Of a stretch of DNA of 64,000 nt, positions 53,132-64,000 are shown one piece after another. The notes beneath the pieces were generated by a model. That model was not told the origin of the DNA. It searched no databases and saw only the letters and a list, made by a program, of their open reading frames with translations. Source of the stretch: Naegleria lovaniensis (taxonomy: Eukaryota; Heterolobosea; Eutetramitea; Acrasida; Naegleriidae); NCBI RefSeq assembly GCF_003324165.1, contig NW_025407827.1:62001-126000 (forward strand), given 5' to 3'. Each line of letters starts with the position of its first letter. The first letter of the stretch is position 1. A program made the position numbers and the translations under genes.

Positions 53132-55744
53132 TTATTTACAAAAATTATAACAAAATGCAAATTGATTCAATTGCCACTTTAACCCAGATGGCAATGAATA
53201 GCAAATACAGCTACATTTAGACTTGACTTTGCTGATATCTATTGCTGATAGCATTAGTTGTGGAATGCATTTGAGGTGATACATATAGGAAACGTTATCC
53301 ATGTGTTTCACTTCAAAGATCAAGGAACTAAGAACTACCTTATCAGTTACTTGTTTAACGAACGCAATGTTCATTTCTCCTTGATCCGTTTCAAATAGGA
53401 CAAAAATGTCTTTTTCAAGCTTGAATTCTGGTTCTTTTGCTCTTGGTATCAATTTTCTGCATTGAGGATATTTTGTAAAAAGAGCTTTCATGACCATTTC
53501 TCGTTCAGAAGCCCTTTTTTCAAGCTGTTTTTTGTTACTTTTGTCATTGAATTGCTTGTACGTGGAATGTTTTAACTCATAGAGGAGAGTCCAAAACCAA
53601 GTAACATGACCAATATCATCGACATCCTCAAATATATGACAGCCTGCATGAAAGTTTGGAAATTTACACTTTTCGGATCCAAAACAGTTTCTATATGCAA
53701 CTCGCCACGCTACATAGAGTTTCTCGGCTTCTTTTAAGTCGTGGTCTGTATGGTCAAACCGCAACAATCGAACAAAATACTGCAAATGTAAAATCCAACA
53801 CTCATATAGTTTTTGTCTCTTCTCCAAAGTATTATCTGAATATTTGGTATTTAGGAATAGAAATTTGTACCAAATTGGAGCGCTTATTGCTATAAATTCA
53901 AGCATCTCTGTTCCGGATAGTTTGTCAATATCACTGTACATTGTAATCCTTTTGCCATTCGGCAACCTTTCTCTCTCACAAACATCCAAAAAATCGTCCA
54001 TGATTGTTGAGTAATGAATTGCTTTCATTGTTCTTTTAAATTGGGTTCGAAAAGTTCCTTGGATCTCTAAATGGAAAAAATCAATTAAGGCTTTGTGAAA
54101 TGCATCCACAGTATTAGGATATTTTAAAAAAGGATTATCTATGATATGCAGAACAGGTAATTCTCGTAATTTTTGCGTTATTTTCGCTTTAGATAATTTC
54201 AAATCTTTGAATTGCATTTCTTCCCATATTAAGGGTTTAAAACCCTTGTCCTTTGTTCTGTCATTTGATCTTAAATCGATGCTATTAATAACAGTGTTTG
54301 CTTCAAATATATTTCTTTTCTCGAAATGCGTGACATACTTTGGATCTTCTATCGTAGACGCTCCAAATAAACAATCTGGTGTTTTATGTTGATTATCATA
54401 AATTCCTTCACAACGGCTACATTCTTCTTTCATGAGTTGCAAGGAATACATCTTCTCGACTGTGTCCCATAAAAACCCTGCAACAACAATCTGAAATTTT
54501 CTAGACTCACCTGTAGAGGGATCTTCTATTTCAATTATCTCCCCATCAAGGTGATTAATTTCTTTCATCAAATGGCTTGTCATTGTCCAAAAATCGCAGT
54601 GAGTTTTTGAGAACCCAAGTAAGCTTATAGATTCAAGTTTTCTCATGAAGTCGCTATTGAAATTCAACAAACTTGAGTACACTCCACATGTTGATGTTGA
54701 CTTTGTTCTGAATTTTACAAAATCGTCCACATATATCAGCATCACAAGAGGGAATATATCACTTTGACACTTCTCCAAAATTTTGTTGAATATTTTAGAT
54801 TGAAATGGTTGCTTGGTTGCAAACTGTTGTTGATGCTTTTCTCGGTTGAGACATAATTGGTTGACCAAATACGGATCCATTAACATGTTTCGAATAGTAT
54901 CTTGTACAGAGTAAAGGATGAAATTATCATTGAACTGCATGGGTTTTTGGGGATTCAAATTATTTCCTCTTGCTTTCAAGGTATCATAGCTCACAAATAA
55001 TTTCATCAACTCAGGACGGTCTTTAAATGTTGATTTCAGCATTTGAATCATGAAATTATATGCTTGTTTAGAAATTCCAAAGTGATTGATTAACATAAAA
55101 CAACATAATTCTTCAAAACTTTCAAAAGGGTGATCTTTAGGGAAGTGAAATTCTTGTTCATGCTCGCACGAGTGATTTGATACATATGGCATAGATTGTT
55201 TCAGTTTCTCAAAAAATTCAAATATTGGAAATGGTGTTTGTACTAAATTCTGCACGTCAGCAGTGAGAGCTTCTAAGTTCATCAATAAACCACCAATATC
55301 ACAACCTTCCTCCATAACAACCACTCCTGTCGTTTTCTTGTTGTTTTTTTCGTCATCCATTTTATCCTCATGTTTGCGTTTTTTTAAAAACGAACACAAA
55401 TGACCACAATGATTTTTGATGATATGAGAATAATAATGATCAAACTCTGTCGTTTGTTCGGAACAACACTTGAAAACGGGGTTCTGAGCTTCATCTTTGT
55501 TTGAACATCTTTTCATGTGTTTTAAAAAATTGGATGCATGAGAGTCGGAGAAGCAATCTTTGCAAAAAGGACAAGTGAAGTAAGTTGTGCCGCATGAAAA
55601 ACAAGTGCATTTGATAGAGGGATTCAAGGTTTTACACTTTGCCGAATTATGGATATACAATTCCAAATCATGTACATTGCACTTGTGGCACATTCTCAAG
55701 GAAACCATGTCAAAGAATTTGGATTCGGCCTTGTTCTGAAGCAT
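53132..55744 (-). CDS. Tnp2-like (CACTA/EnSpm) transposase, intact frame
   Basis: This single-exon protein has 870 residues. The N-terminus carries paired Cys/His knuckles (CHKCNVHDLELYIHNSAKC and CTCFSCGTTYFTCPFC) like the zinc-binding start of Tnp2/KDZ-type transposases. The middle holds FPLVMLIYVDDFVKF, then CGVYSSLLNF and LLGFSKTH, followed by CSRCEGI, the order seen in EnSpm transposases. Further on, IIDNPFLKYPNTVDAFHKAL and PNFHAGCHIFEDVDDIGH, with WFWTLLYELKHSTYKQF, match the late EnSpm blocks. The usual acidic residue of the DLLEG-type block is not obvious, so activity is open: the gene may be active, recently silenced or domesticated. It is divergent from a small second gene. Confidence 0.72.
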   Translation of the reverse strand: MLQNKAESKFFDMVSLRMCHKCNVHDLELYIHNSAKCKTLNPSIKCTCFSCGTTYFTCPFCKDCFSDSHASNFLKHMKRCSNKDEAQNPVFKCCSEQTTEFDHYYSHIIKNHCGHLCSFLKKRKHEDKMDDEKNNKKTTGVVVMEEGCDIGGLLMNLEALTADVQNLVQTPFPIFEFFEKLKQSMPYVSNHSCEHEQEFHFPKDHPFESFEELCCFMLINHFGISKQAYNFMIQMLKSTFKDRPELMKLFVSYDTLKARGNNLNPQKPMQFNDNFILYSVQDTIRNMLMDPYLVNQLCLNREKHQQQFATKQPFQSKIFNKILEKCQSDIFPLVMLIYVDDFVKFRTKSTSTCGVYSSLLNFNSDFMRKLESISLLGFSKTHCDFWTMTSHLMKEINHLDGEIIEIEDPSTGESRKFQIVVAGFLWDTVEKMYSLQLMKEECSRCEGIYDNQHKTPDCLFGASTIEDPKYVTHFEKRNIFEANTVINSIDLRSNDRTKDKGFKPLIWEEMQFKDLKLSKAKITQKLRELPVLHIIDNPFLKYPNTVDAFHKALIDFFHLEIQGTFRTQFKRTMKAIHYSTIMDDFLDVCERERLPNGKRITMYSDIDKLSGTEMLEFIAISAPIWYKFLFLNTKYSDNTLEKRQKLYECWILHLQYFVRLLRFDHTDHDLKEAEKLYVAWRVAYRNCFGSEKCKFPNFHAGCHIFEDVDDIGHVTWFWTLLYELKHSTYKQFNDKSNKKQLEKRASEREMVMKALFTKYPQCRKLIPRAKEPEFKLEKDIFVLFETDQGEMNIAFVKQVTDKVVLSSLIFEVKHMDNVSYMYHLKCIPQLMLSAIDISKVKSKCSCICYSLPSGLKWQLNQFAFCYNFCK

Positions 55745-55880
55745 GATATTTTTTTTTGTAAAGAAAACGCTTCCTGTGCGCGCTCGATCTGAACTCGCTT
55801 ACAAAAACTTCTCTCCAATAGTTTCAAAGTTGACCCGTTTAAATATTTTCAAAAATCAAAACAAAAAAAAACCAATCATA

Positions 55881-56583
55881 ATGCCAACTGACACTGTAAG
55901 GGGTATCAAGAAGAAACGTAATCGAAAAAACATTTCTTATATAGCTCCATCATTAAATATAACACTTTTTCAAGAAAGCAAGCAATTCTTAACTCAGAAC
56001 AACGCAAGGTTTGTTTCTTGTCAATATTTCTTGGTGATCATTTCTTTCCATGAAGCATCAAACAATGTTGTAAATTGAAATTTCATTCATTTCTCTCCCA
56101 AGTAAGTTGTAATGTTGTTCCTATAAATTTTAATTCTTCAGATCTGTTCTAATCCCCAAACACAAGAGCAAAAGCTTCAACTTTCAGACACAGTGGTTAC
56201 TCATGTTAAAACATTTTGTTCAAGTCTTCCAAACTATAGTATTCTTTCAGATTGTGATAAATCCCAGGTAGATGAAATAGTAAGTTGTGTTTGTTATTTG
56301 TTTGACTAAATTTCACAACAATCGTTTTTAGTTGATAAAGATATGCAGGAAACATATAAGTCAAATATTTGTGAACGCAAAAAAGAAGGCGAAACTTCGT
56401 AGAAGATCTGGAGTCTCAAAAAGCAAAAATTCAGACAACCTTTTTGACTTTGAAAACGACGAAGATGTGTATGACATCAATTCTGAGGAATATAAATTGT
56501 ATCAAGAGCATTTACGTAAATCATCATCAGCGAAAATGAGACGCTCAAGACCTGTCAACCCTGCCAACGTTGTTGAGTTGTAA
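55881..56583 (+). CDS. small second gene of the CACTA-like element (exons uncertain)
   Basis: A first part begins at the ATG 55881 (MPTDTVRGIKKKRNRKN). A middle exon-like piece from about 56143 (ICSNPQTQEQKLQLSD) ends at GTAAGT near 56281, and a last piece starts after TTTTTAG at about 56331 (LIKICRKHISQIFVNAKKK) and ends at 56583. The last two join in phase 0; the first does not meet the middle one in frame with the donor that I see, so its true start is unresolved. The product is basic, then acidic at the C-terminus (NLFDFENDEDVYD), as expected for a small DNA-binding accessory protein. No family is recognised. Confidence 0.45.
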
Positions 56584-56689
56584 ATTATGATGCCAATAAA
56601 ATTTAAAATGCATTTGCAATAACAATTTTAAATCAAATATTGAACCAAAAAAATTTCAAATTGAATTAAAATAAAATAAGAAGATTTCT

Positions 56690-57010
56690 ATCATTATCGT
56701 CGATAGTAACAGCCACAGGTGTTGTGGTAGGTTATTTCAACAGTATTTCCGTCGTTATTTCGTTCATTAAACCTCCATTATTAGAATATTTAACATGATG
56801 CTTCTTCCGGCTGTATTTTGTGTCTTGGTGGATTCTTTTCGTCAGTAACTCCCGACAGTATTTTTTATCTCGAGTTTTACCGTCGGCTGTACCTGCGGAA
56901 ACAAGCTTGAATCACCTTCGAAATAACAGACCGCAATAAGGAGACACTACTTATGCACAATATGCATTCAATAAGCTTCATTTACTACCGACGATAACTA
57001 TGTAAAATAC
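56690..57010 (+). repeat. right subterminal repeats of the CACTA-like element
   Basis: The units CAGTATTTCCGTCG (about 56740), GCTGTATTTTG (about 56810), ACAGTATTTTTT (about 56847) and CCGTCGGCTGTAC (about 56881) are inverted relatives of the left-end AATACTG units. They lie within 350 bp of the right end. Confidence 0.6.
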
Positions 57011-57092
57011 AGACGCGATTCTCTGCTCCTAGGAACCTTGCCTTCTCTTCAAATCTCTACAAAAAAATTCATCATCATCATCATTGAGGAAT

Positions 57093-57797
57093 ATGTCCCT
57101 TGTTGAATTTCTCACTTCGCCTCTTGGACTGGGTCTGAGTGTTGGACTCACTCTGGTCATCATTTACTTTGTTTTCTTCACTGGAAATTCTGATGAAACA
57201 CCAACCAATGAAACCGATGAAATTGTGCACTCCAATAGAGCTGGAATTACTCGTAAGGAAGTTGCCGAACACAACTCGATGGATGATTTATGGGTTATTA
57301 TTGATAACAAGGTGTATGATTTGACCAAGTTTGCACCCTCTCATCCTGGTGGTGATGTTATTGCCCGTAATGCTGGTGGTGATGCTACTGCCGGATTCTA
57401 TGGTATTCAACATCCCGAGAGAGCCTTTGTTGAAATTGAGGACATGATTGTTGGTACTTTGAAGGAAGAGGAACACGCCAGATACATTACTCCAGAAGAA
57501 ATCGCCAAGCACAACACTGAGAAGGATTGTTGGATTGTTATTGCCACTCGTGTTTATGACGTTTCTCCCTTCCTAAAGACTCATCCTGGAGGTGTTTCAG
57601 CAATTATGAAGTACGCCGGTGGTAAACAAGATGCTACCAAGGCTTTCCTCGATAATCCAAGCCATCCATTCCCTGATGCCAAGTCTGATTTGTATCCACT
57701 CTTCATTGGATACGTTTCCAAGGATGGAGTCAATCCATTCTCTGACAACAAGAAGAAGGCAGCAGTCGAAAAACAAAAGAAACTTGCTGTTAAATAA
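57093..57797 (+). CDS. membrane-anchored protein with two cytochrome b5 domains
   Basis: The ATG at 57093 (MSLVEFLTS) gives 234 residues in one exon. One N-terminal membrane segment (residues about 9-30) anchors it. Two b5 folds follow. In the first, heme ligands are His84 (SHPGGD) and His107 (QHPERA). In the second, His164 (THPGG) and probably His191 (PSHPF); the second domain is shortened around its second ligand and may bind heme less firmly. Single b5 domains donate electrons to desaturases and P450s at the ER; a tandem pair is unusual. The start lies only about 55 bp from the right end of the CACTA-like element, so the promoter may be partly element-derived. Confidence 0.88.
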   Translation: MSLVEFLTSPLGLGLSVGLTLVIIYFVFFTGNSDETPTNETDEIVHSNRAGITRKEVAEHNSMDDLWVIIDNKVYDLTKFAPSHPGGDVIARNAGGDATAGFYGIQHPERAFVEIEDMIVGTLKEEEHARYITPEEIAKHNTEKDCWIVIATRVYDVSPFLKTHPGGVSAIMKYAGGKQDATKAFLDNPSHPFPDAKSDLYPLFIGYVSKDGVNPFSDNKKKAAVEKQKKLAVK

Positions 57798-57909
57798 CTT
57801 TTTCAACAATCTAGCTCTCTAACCATTGATCATCACATGCCAATAAATATGTTACAGTTTCATCTCCGAAACCAAGTGCTCCGATGCTCTCAAAACGAAA
57901 GAAGAAAAA

Positions 57910-60161
57910 ATGTCGATGGGTACCCATGATGATGATTATGGAACGACGGATGAAGCCAATCATCAGCAAGACGTTGTCGGAATTGCAGAAATGCATCACG
58001 AGCATCAACACATCAATTACGTAGATGCTCCCATGAAACAACGGAAAAAGAAATCATCAGAGGCTCATACTTATGGATCTTTTGTTGCCTATTGTTTTTG
58101 CGTCAATTATATTTTAGGAGTTGGTGTGCTAGGTAGGTTCATTCCATAGTATTTGCTGGATGATAATCAAGGAACTCCTACGGAACTCGTTTTCACCATG
58201 GTGCATTTTGAATTTCTCATTTGGGAAATATTGTACTCTGAATATTACTTTTTCAAATATTTTCAAATCACATGTGAATTCAAACACATTTAAAAAAATC
58301 AGGCGTTCCAAATGGTTTTCAACAGGGTGGTGTTTTAATTGGACCTATTTTTCTCTTTATTGTCACTATTTTTGCAGCATTGGTTTTGAATTGGATTTTG
58401 GAAACGTTGTGTCGAGCGAATGCCTTCATGAAAGAACAAGAAAAACAAAAATTGGAAGAAAAATCATCATTGCTTCACCATGAACCATCAAGTGAGGATG
58501 GTAACGAAACAGCTGTAGTTACTGCTTCTGTTGATACTGACAATAGAGTCATCATTGAAGATCACACAGCTACAAGTGAGCTTTTCGAATTTCCACAACG
58601 GAGATATGAAATGAATGAGTTGAGTCGATTGTTTTTGGGAAGAATTGGAAAGGTCATTTATGAAATTGCATTGTGTTGTTACTTGTATGGCTCTCTGTGG
58701 AGTTATTCTACAGTTTTTGCAGAGTCAATGGCTTCACACGTTCCTTTACCAATTAATGGATGGTTTACTTGCAATGTGTATTCAGACACTTCATCAACTT
58801 GTGATGCCTTGTACAAAATTTATGTTGGCCTCTATGCTCTGGTAGTAGTACCAATGACATGCTTGAATTTGACTGAACAAAAACCAGTTCGTAAGTTGAA
58901 GCGAAATTTGTTTCATGTTGTCGTTGTTGAGCTATCCATATATATATTTTATTCATTCGTTTTATTTGTATTTAAATTTTCAAATAATTTTTGTGATATA
59001 CATGTACCTTCATTGTCTTGGTGTGATTGGTGAAATATATTCTCACTCCAGAAATTATTCTCACCATCTTTAGATATGTGGCTTTAGCACTCATGATTGG
59101 AGTGGCATTTATTTCCATGTTTGTAGATCCTTATTCGCGCTATCCTTCAAATCCACATACAGCCATGGAGAGACATCCTCCGTACGTGTCCGAGACATAT
59201 CTAGCAAGAGGACAAGGAATCTATATTTTGTTACCTATTTGCATTTATTCTCAAATTTTGCACCATTCAGTCCCTGGTTTGGTAGGTTGCAATTATTTAA
59301 CATTTACTTGATGACTGAGTTATGTATATTAATCAAATGGCTTTTCAAATTTTTTCTGTGAAAATAATTTTCAAATAGTGTGAACCAGTGAGAAATAAGA
59401 AGCATTTACCTGCAATTTTTACCTCAACTTTTGTCACAACATATTTATTCTACACAATTTTGGGTATTGTTCTTGCTGTGTACTATGGAGATAATATTTT
59501 GGGAACATGTTCTCTAAATTTTGGATATTACAGAGGAGGAAAACCATTTGGAATGAGTACACCTATTTGGGCCGAATTAATTGTCTATGTGATCATTCTA
59601 TTTCCTGCCATAGACGTTTTGTCAGCCTTTCCATTGGTAAGTGTGTTGTGGAATTGAGAATTCATTCGTAATAATTATGTGTAATCAAAAATGAATAATT
59701 TGATTCCATTTTCAGAATGCCATTACTCTTGGTAATAATATTCACGCTGCATTTTTCACAGGAACCAAATGGATGGACAGCCGAAAGATTCAAGTTGTGT
59801 TCCGTTTGGTTGCTGCTGTTCCACCAATTATTGGAGCATTATTTGTTTCCAATTTAGAATTCAGTAAGTAGTTGCGAGTTGAATTGTCATCAATATTTTC
59901 TTTGACCAATAATTTGCATTTCATTCATCAGTTTTGAAATATGTTGGATTATTTGGGTTCCTCATTACGTTCGTGATACCTCCAACATTGTTTCTGGTGT
60001 CAAAGTACAAAGCTCGCAAACAGTTTGGCACTGAGAAAACTCCATACACCAGATCTATCATCAGCTCAAACATTTTGGCTGTAATTTGCATATTATTTGG
60101 TGTTGCCGCAATTATTTATTGTATCATTGCAAATATTGTGGAGAGTGTTATTCAAAAATAA
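57910..60161 (+). CDS. TMEM104: TMEM104-like amino acid/auxin permease-family transporter (six exons)
   Basis: Exons 57910-58132, 58303-58890, 59052-59281, 59379-59636, 59716-59863 and 59932-60161 join in frame to 558 residues. Donors are mostly GTAAGT or GTAGGT. The first membrane region (FCVNYILGVGVLGVPNGFQQ) has the TM1 break typical of the AAAP fold. The block YEMNELSRLFLGRIGKVIYE then YLYGSLWSYSTVF, and later GQGIYILLPICIYSQILHHS, follow TMEM104. About ten or eleven membrane helices fit. A charged, disordered cytosolic loop of about 70 residues sits after TM2. TMEM104 is a poorly studied lysosomal membrane protein in animals; substrate here is unknown. Confidence 0.86.
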
Positions 60162-60248
60162 TAAATAATGTCACAATATTATCGAGCGCTCATGGTTCCA
60201 ATAATTTTTGAGGCAACGAGTTCATCAGAGATTTGGTGTTTACTGCTC

Positions 60249-61625
60249 TCAGTAAATTCTGTTTTTAGGCCTGACACACGCGGTGGGTATGACGCAAATG
60301 GCTGCAACAAGAGAAATTGCTCCAAAAACTCCTAATATTCCTCCAACCATGTAATACGTTTCAAAGAGTGGAGAAATGGCAACCAATATGTTGACTTGAT
60401 CTTCTTGTTTGTTTGTGTAACATTTTACAATGTCACCTTCTTTCATTGGATAATACAAGCCTGTTTCAGCCATATTATAAGGTAAATTGCTTGTCAAATT
60501 AATATATTGCGGAAAAGTTGATGAATTTTTCAACGATAAAAATTGTACTTTAAAATAGCAATGAAGACCTCTATCTAGATATTTTCCTCTTTCCGCACAA
60601 TTATAACTCGTATCCAAAAGTGTGCAATTATGTTCCCATGTGAGAGCATTGGGATCACTCTTAAATGTTGGGTCATTGTCAATGACTTCGAAAAAATATC
60701 CACACAATCCTAATTGAACTCCTCCGAGAATTGAACAAATAATAATGGTTGGAATTACAAATGCAAAAACAAAGAGCCAATGAGGTGTATCTCCTTTCAT
60801 GAGTTTGGCAGAAATTGAATTGGGATCTTCTACAGGTTCATTTGATGATGATGATGATGCATTCTTTTGAATTGGATGTTCTTCCTTCACTTGTATTGAT
60901 GGATCACTTTGTTGTTGTGGCTGAGAAAGAGGTGGAAGCATCACCTCAGTAAAGCCTTTTCCATATTGATCTTGTTTTTGTGTTGGTAATGTCTTTGTTT
61001 GCGGTTCGGAATCGGCAGAGGATATCATGAGTGGAGAGTGTTTTTGAGTATAATGAATAGCAGGTGATGTTCTAGTAGAATTCAGAGCACCACTACCACC
61101 ATTGGCATATTTTGAATGATGAGAGGATTCTTCTTCCTCACTTAATGAATCATTTCCATCGTCCTCATCATCAACACCACCGCCCACTTCATCCTCAAAT
61201 CTAATTTTTCCATTCTTCTTGGATCTCTTCAACTTGTTTTTAATTTTGCTTTTCAAATTGTTAGGATTATTATTATTGGATGATGACCGATGATCCGATA
61301 TTCCTTGCTCGTGAAATTTCTCATTCTTATCATCAAATAGAATGACATCATCAACGACTTTTTGAGTAATATTATTGTTGTAGGTTGATGGAGTGTTTCC
61401 ATTCCAAGTGTTGTTCAAAGCAGCACTATGGCCACCAGCGCCATTAGAAGTAATCATCATATCCGATAAATCTTCGAGTTCGACATTTGAGCTGTTGTTA
61501 TTGACATTTGAGCTGTTAGTTGGAGCAAAACGGATATGGTTGGATGTTGTTGATGATGATGATGGGAAACTCGAAGCGATGGATCCCGTCGTCGTCCCAT
61601 CATACGGATTGGCATAGGGATTCAT
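60249..61625 (-). CDS. two-TM membrane protein with long disordered N-terminus
   Basis: The ATG at 61625 (MNPYANPYDG) is chosen; the frame is open to 61667 without ATG. The protein has 458 residues. The first about 270 are disordered (Asn, Ser, Gln, acidic and one basic cluster SKIKNKLKRSKKNGK). Then come TM1 (WLFVFAFVIPTIIICSILGG), an extracytosolic loop of about 110 residues with Cys and N-glycosylation sites, and TM2 (YYMVGGILGVFGAISLVAAI), with a short C-terminus. No family is recognised. The topology is like small tetraspan-derived or channel-accessory proteins, but no motif supports a specific role. Confidence 0.7.
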   Translation of the reverse strand: MNPYANPYDGTTTGSIASSFPSSSSTTSNHIRFAPTNSSNVNNNSSNVELEDLSDMMITSNGAGGHSAALNNTWNGNTPSTYNNNITQKVVDDVILFDDKNEKFHEQGISDHRSSSNNNNPNNLKSKIKNKLKRSKKNGKIRFEDEVGGGVDDEDDGNDSLSEEEESSHHSKYANGGSGALNSTRTSPAIHYTQKHSPLMISSADSEPQTKTLPTQKQDQYGKGFTEVMLPPLSQPQQQSDPSIQVKEEHPIQKNASSSSSNEPVEDPNSISAKLMKGDTPHWLFVFAFVIPTIIICSILGGVQLGLCGYFFEVIDNDPTFKSDPNALTWEHNCTLLDTSYNCAERGKYLDRGLHCYFKVQFLSLKNSSTFPQYINLTSNLPYNMAETGLYYPMKEGDIVKCYTNKQEDQVNILVAISPLFETYYMVGGILGVFGAISLVAAICVIPTACVRPKNRIY

Positions 61626-61854
61626 TTCAATGAAATTTTTTGTGGTGAATTTAATTCCAAAATCCAAACTGCGTAAATGGGTGTGAGGACATTTTTGTCA
61701 ACTGCGATAGTAGCCCAATTACAACAAAATTATTTAATTATTATCATTATGACGCTCTTTATTCATATTCTTGGTGTGAGCAATTTAGTTTAGTAGTTCA
61801 TATGAAAGAGTGTTGACTTCTTGGTTTTGATGTAAAAATGTCACGGCCTTATTA

Positions 61855-63951
<2,097 letters not shown>

Positions 63952-64000
63952 TTTTTTGTCATTGGTTTTTCCATGTCCATAAATGGTTCTTTTAAAATCT

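Larger units (their letters stand above)
52643..57037. mobile_element. candidate DNA transposon, CACTA/EnSpm-like
   Basis: The limits are set by an inverted pair: CCTAGGAGCAGA near 52643 and its complement TCTGCTCCTAGG ending near 57037. Between them lie a large transposase-like frame (minus strand), a small divergent gene (plus strand), and subterminal DNA full of short repeats: AATACTG and AATACCG units on the left (52720-52960) and the inverted form CAGTATT and GTATTTYCG on the right (56735-56890). That is the arrangement of CACTA elements, whose second protein binds subterminal repeats. A CACTA-type TIR and a clear 3-bp duplication were not found, so the exact ends are uncertain; CCTAGG itself could be a 6-bp duplication. 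Confidence 0.6.

Overview
The window is nuclear DNA of a compact, AT-rich protist genome. Genes are close together (often 50-150 bp apart), use the standard code with all three stops, and carry few, short GT-AG introns (about 30-470 nt; donors mostly GTAAGT or GTATGT). Start codons sit in A-rich leaders. This style, together with the protein repertoire (secreted peptidases, profilin-like, RCC1, F-box, WD40 and SNARE proteins), fits a heterolobosean amoeba such as Naegleria. That placement is inference from style, not from a marker search. A run of ten N at 39538-39547 shows this is a scaffold with a gap.

Layout. 0.5-9 kb: a membrane-anchored alpha/beta hydrolase, a protein with an MJ1316 RNA-end recognition domain, eIF2 gamma, and an M16 metallopeptidase of the YOL098C type. 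9-19 kb: a double-domain SagB-like nitroreductase with introns, a TTC1-like TPR protein, and nucleoporin gp210/NUP210 sharing a 59-bp divergent promoter with a PET100-like protein. 20-31 kb: an unrecognised protein, a SWIM plus HMG-box protein with repeated FFSK motifs, a His-rich WD40 protein, a chromate transporter, a UBE2Q-type E2 and a Qb-SNARE. 31-37 kb: a WD40 gene overlapping the end of a FYR-domain gene, then a profilin-like gene. 37-40 kb: a cathepsin B-like gene lacking the catalytic His and split by a 970-bp DNA transposon with inverted repeats and an 8-bp target duplication. 40-52 kb: RCC1-like, secreted beta-propeller-like, NHL-like, F-box, Lys-rich secreted, tRNA-Pro-like and membrane-anchored subtilisin genes. 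52.6-57 kb: a candidate DNA transposon with a CACTA/EnSpm (Tnp2-like) transposase ORF, a small divergent second gene, subterminal repeats and short inverted ends. 57-64 kb: a tandem cytochrome b5, a TMEM104-like transporter, a two-TM protein and a secreted GH1 beta-glucosidase with seven exons.

The genes do not form an operon or one pathway. The functional themes are housekeeping (translation initiation, nuclear pore, ubiquitin, membrane fusion) mixed with secreted hydrolases suited to a phagotrophic amoeba (S8, C1A, GH1). The parts most worth a second look are the transposon inside the cathepsin gene, which may be removable as an intron; the CACTA-like element; the FFSK-motif protein; the Lys-rich secreted protein; the tRNA with a mismatched acceptor stem; and the apparent frame break in NUP210.
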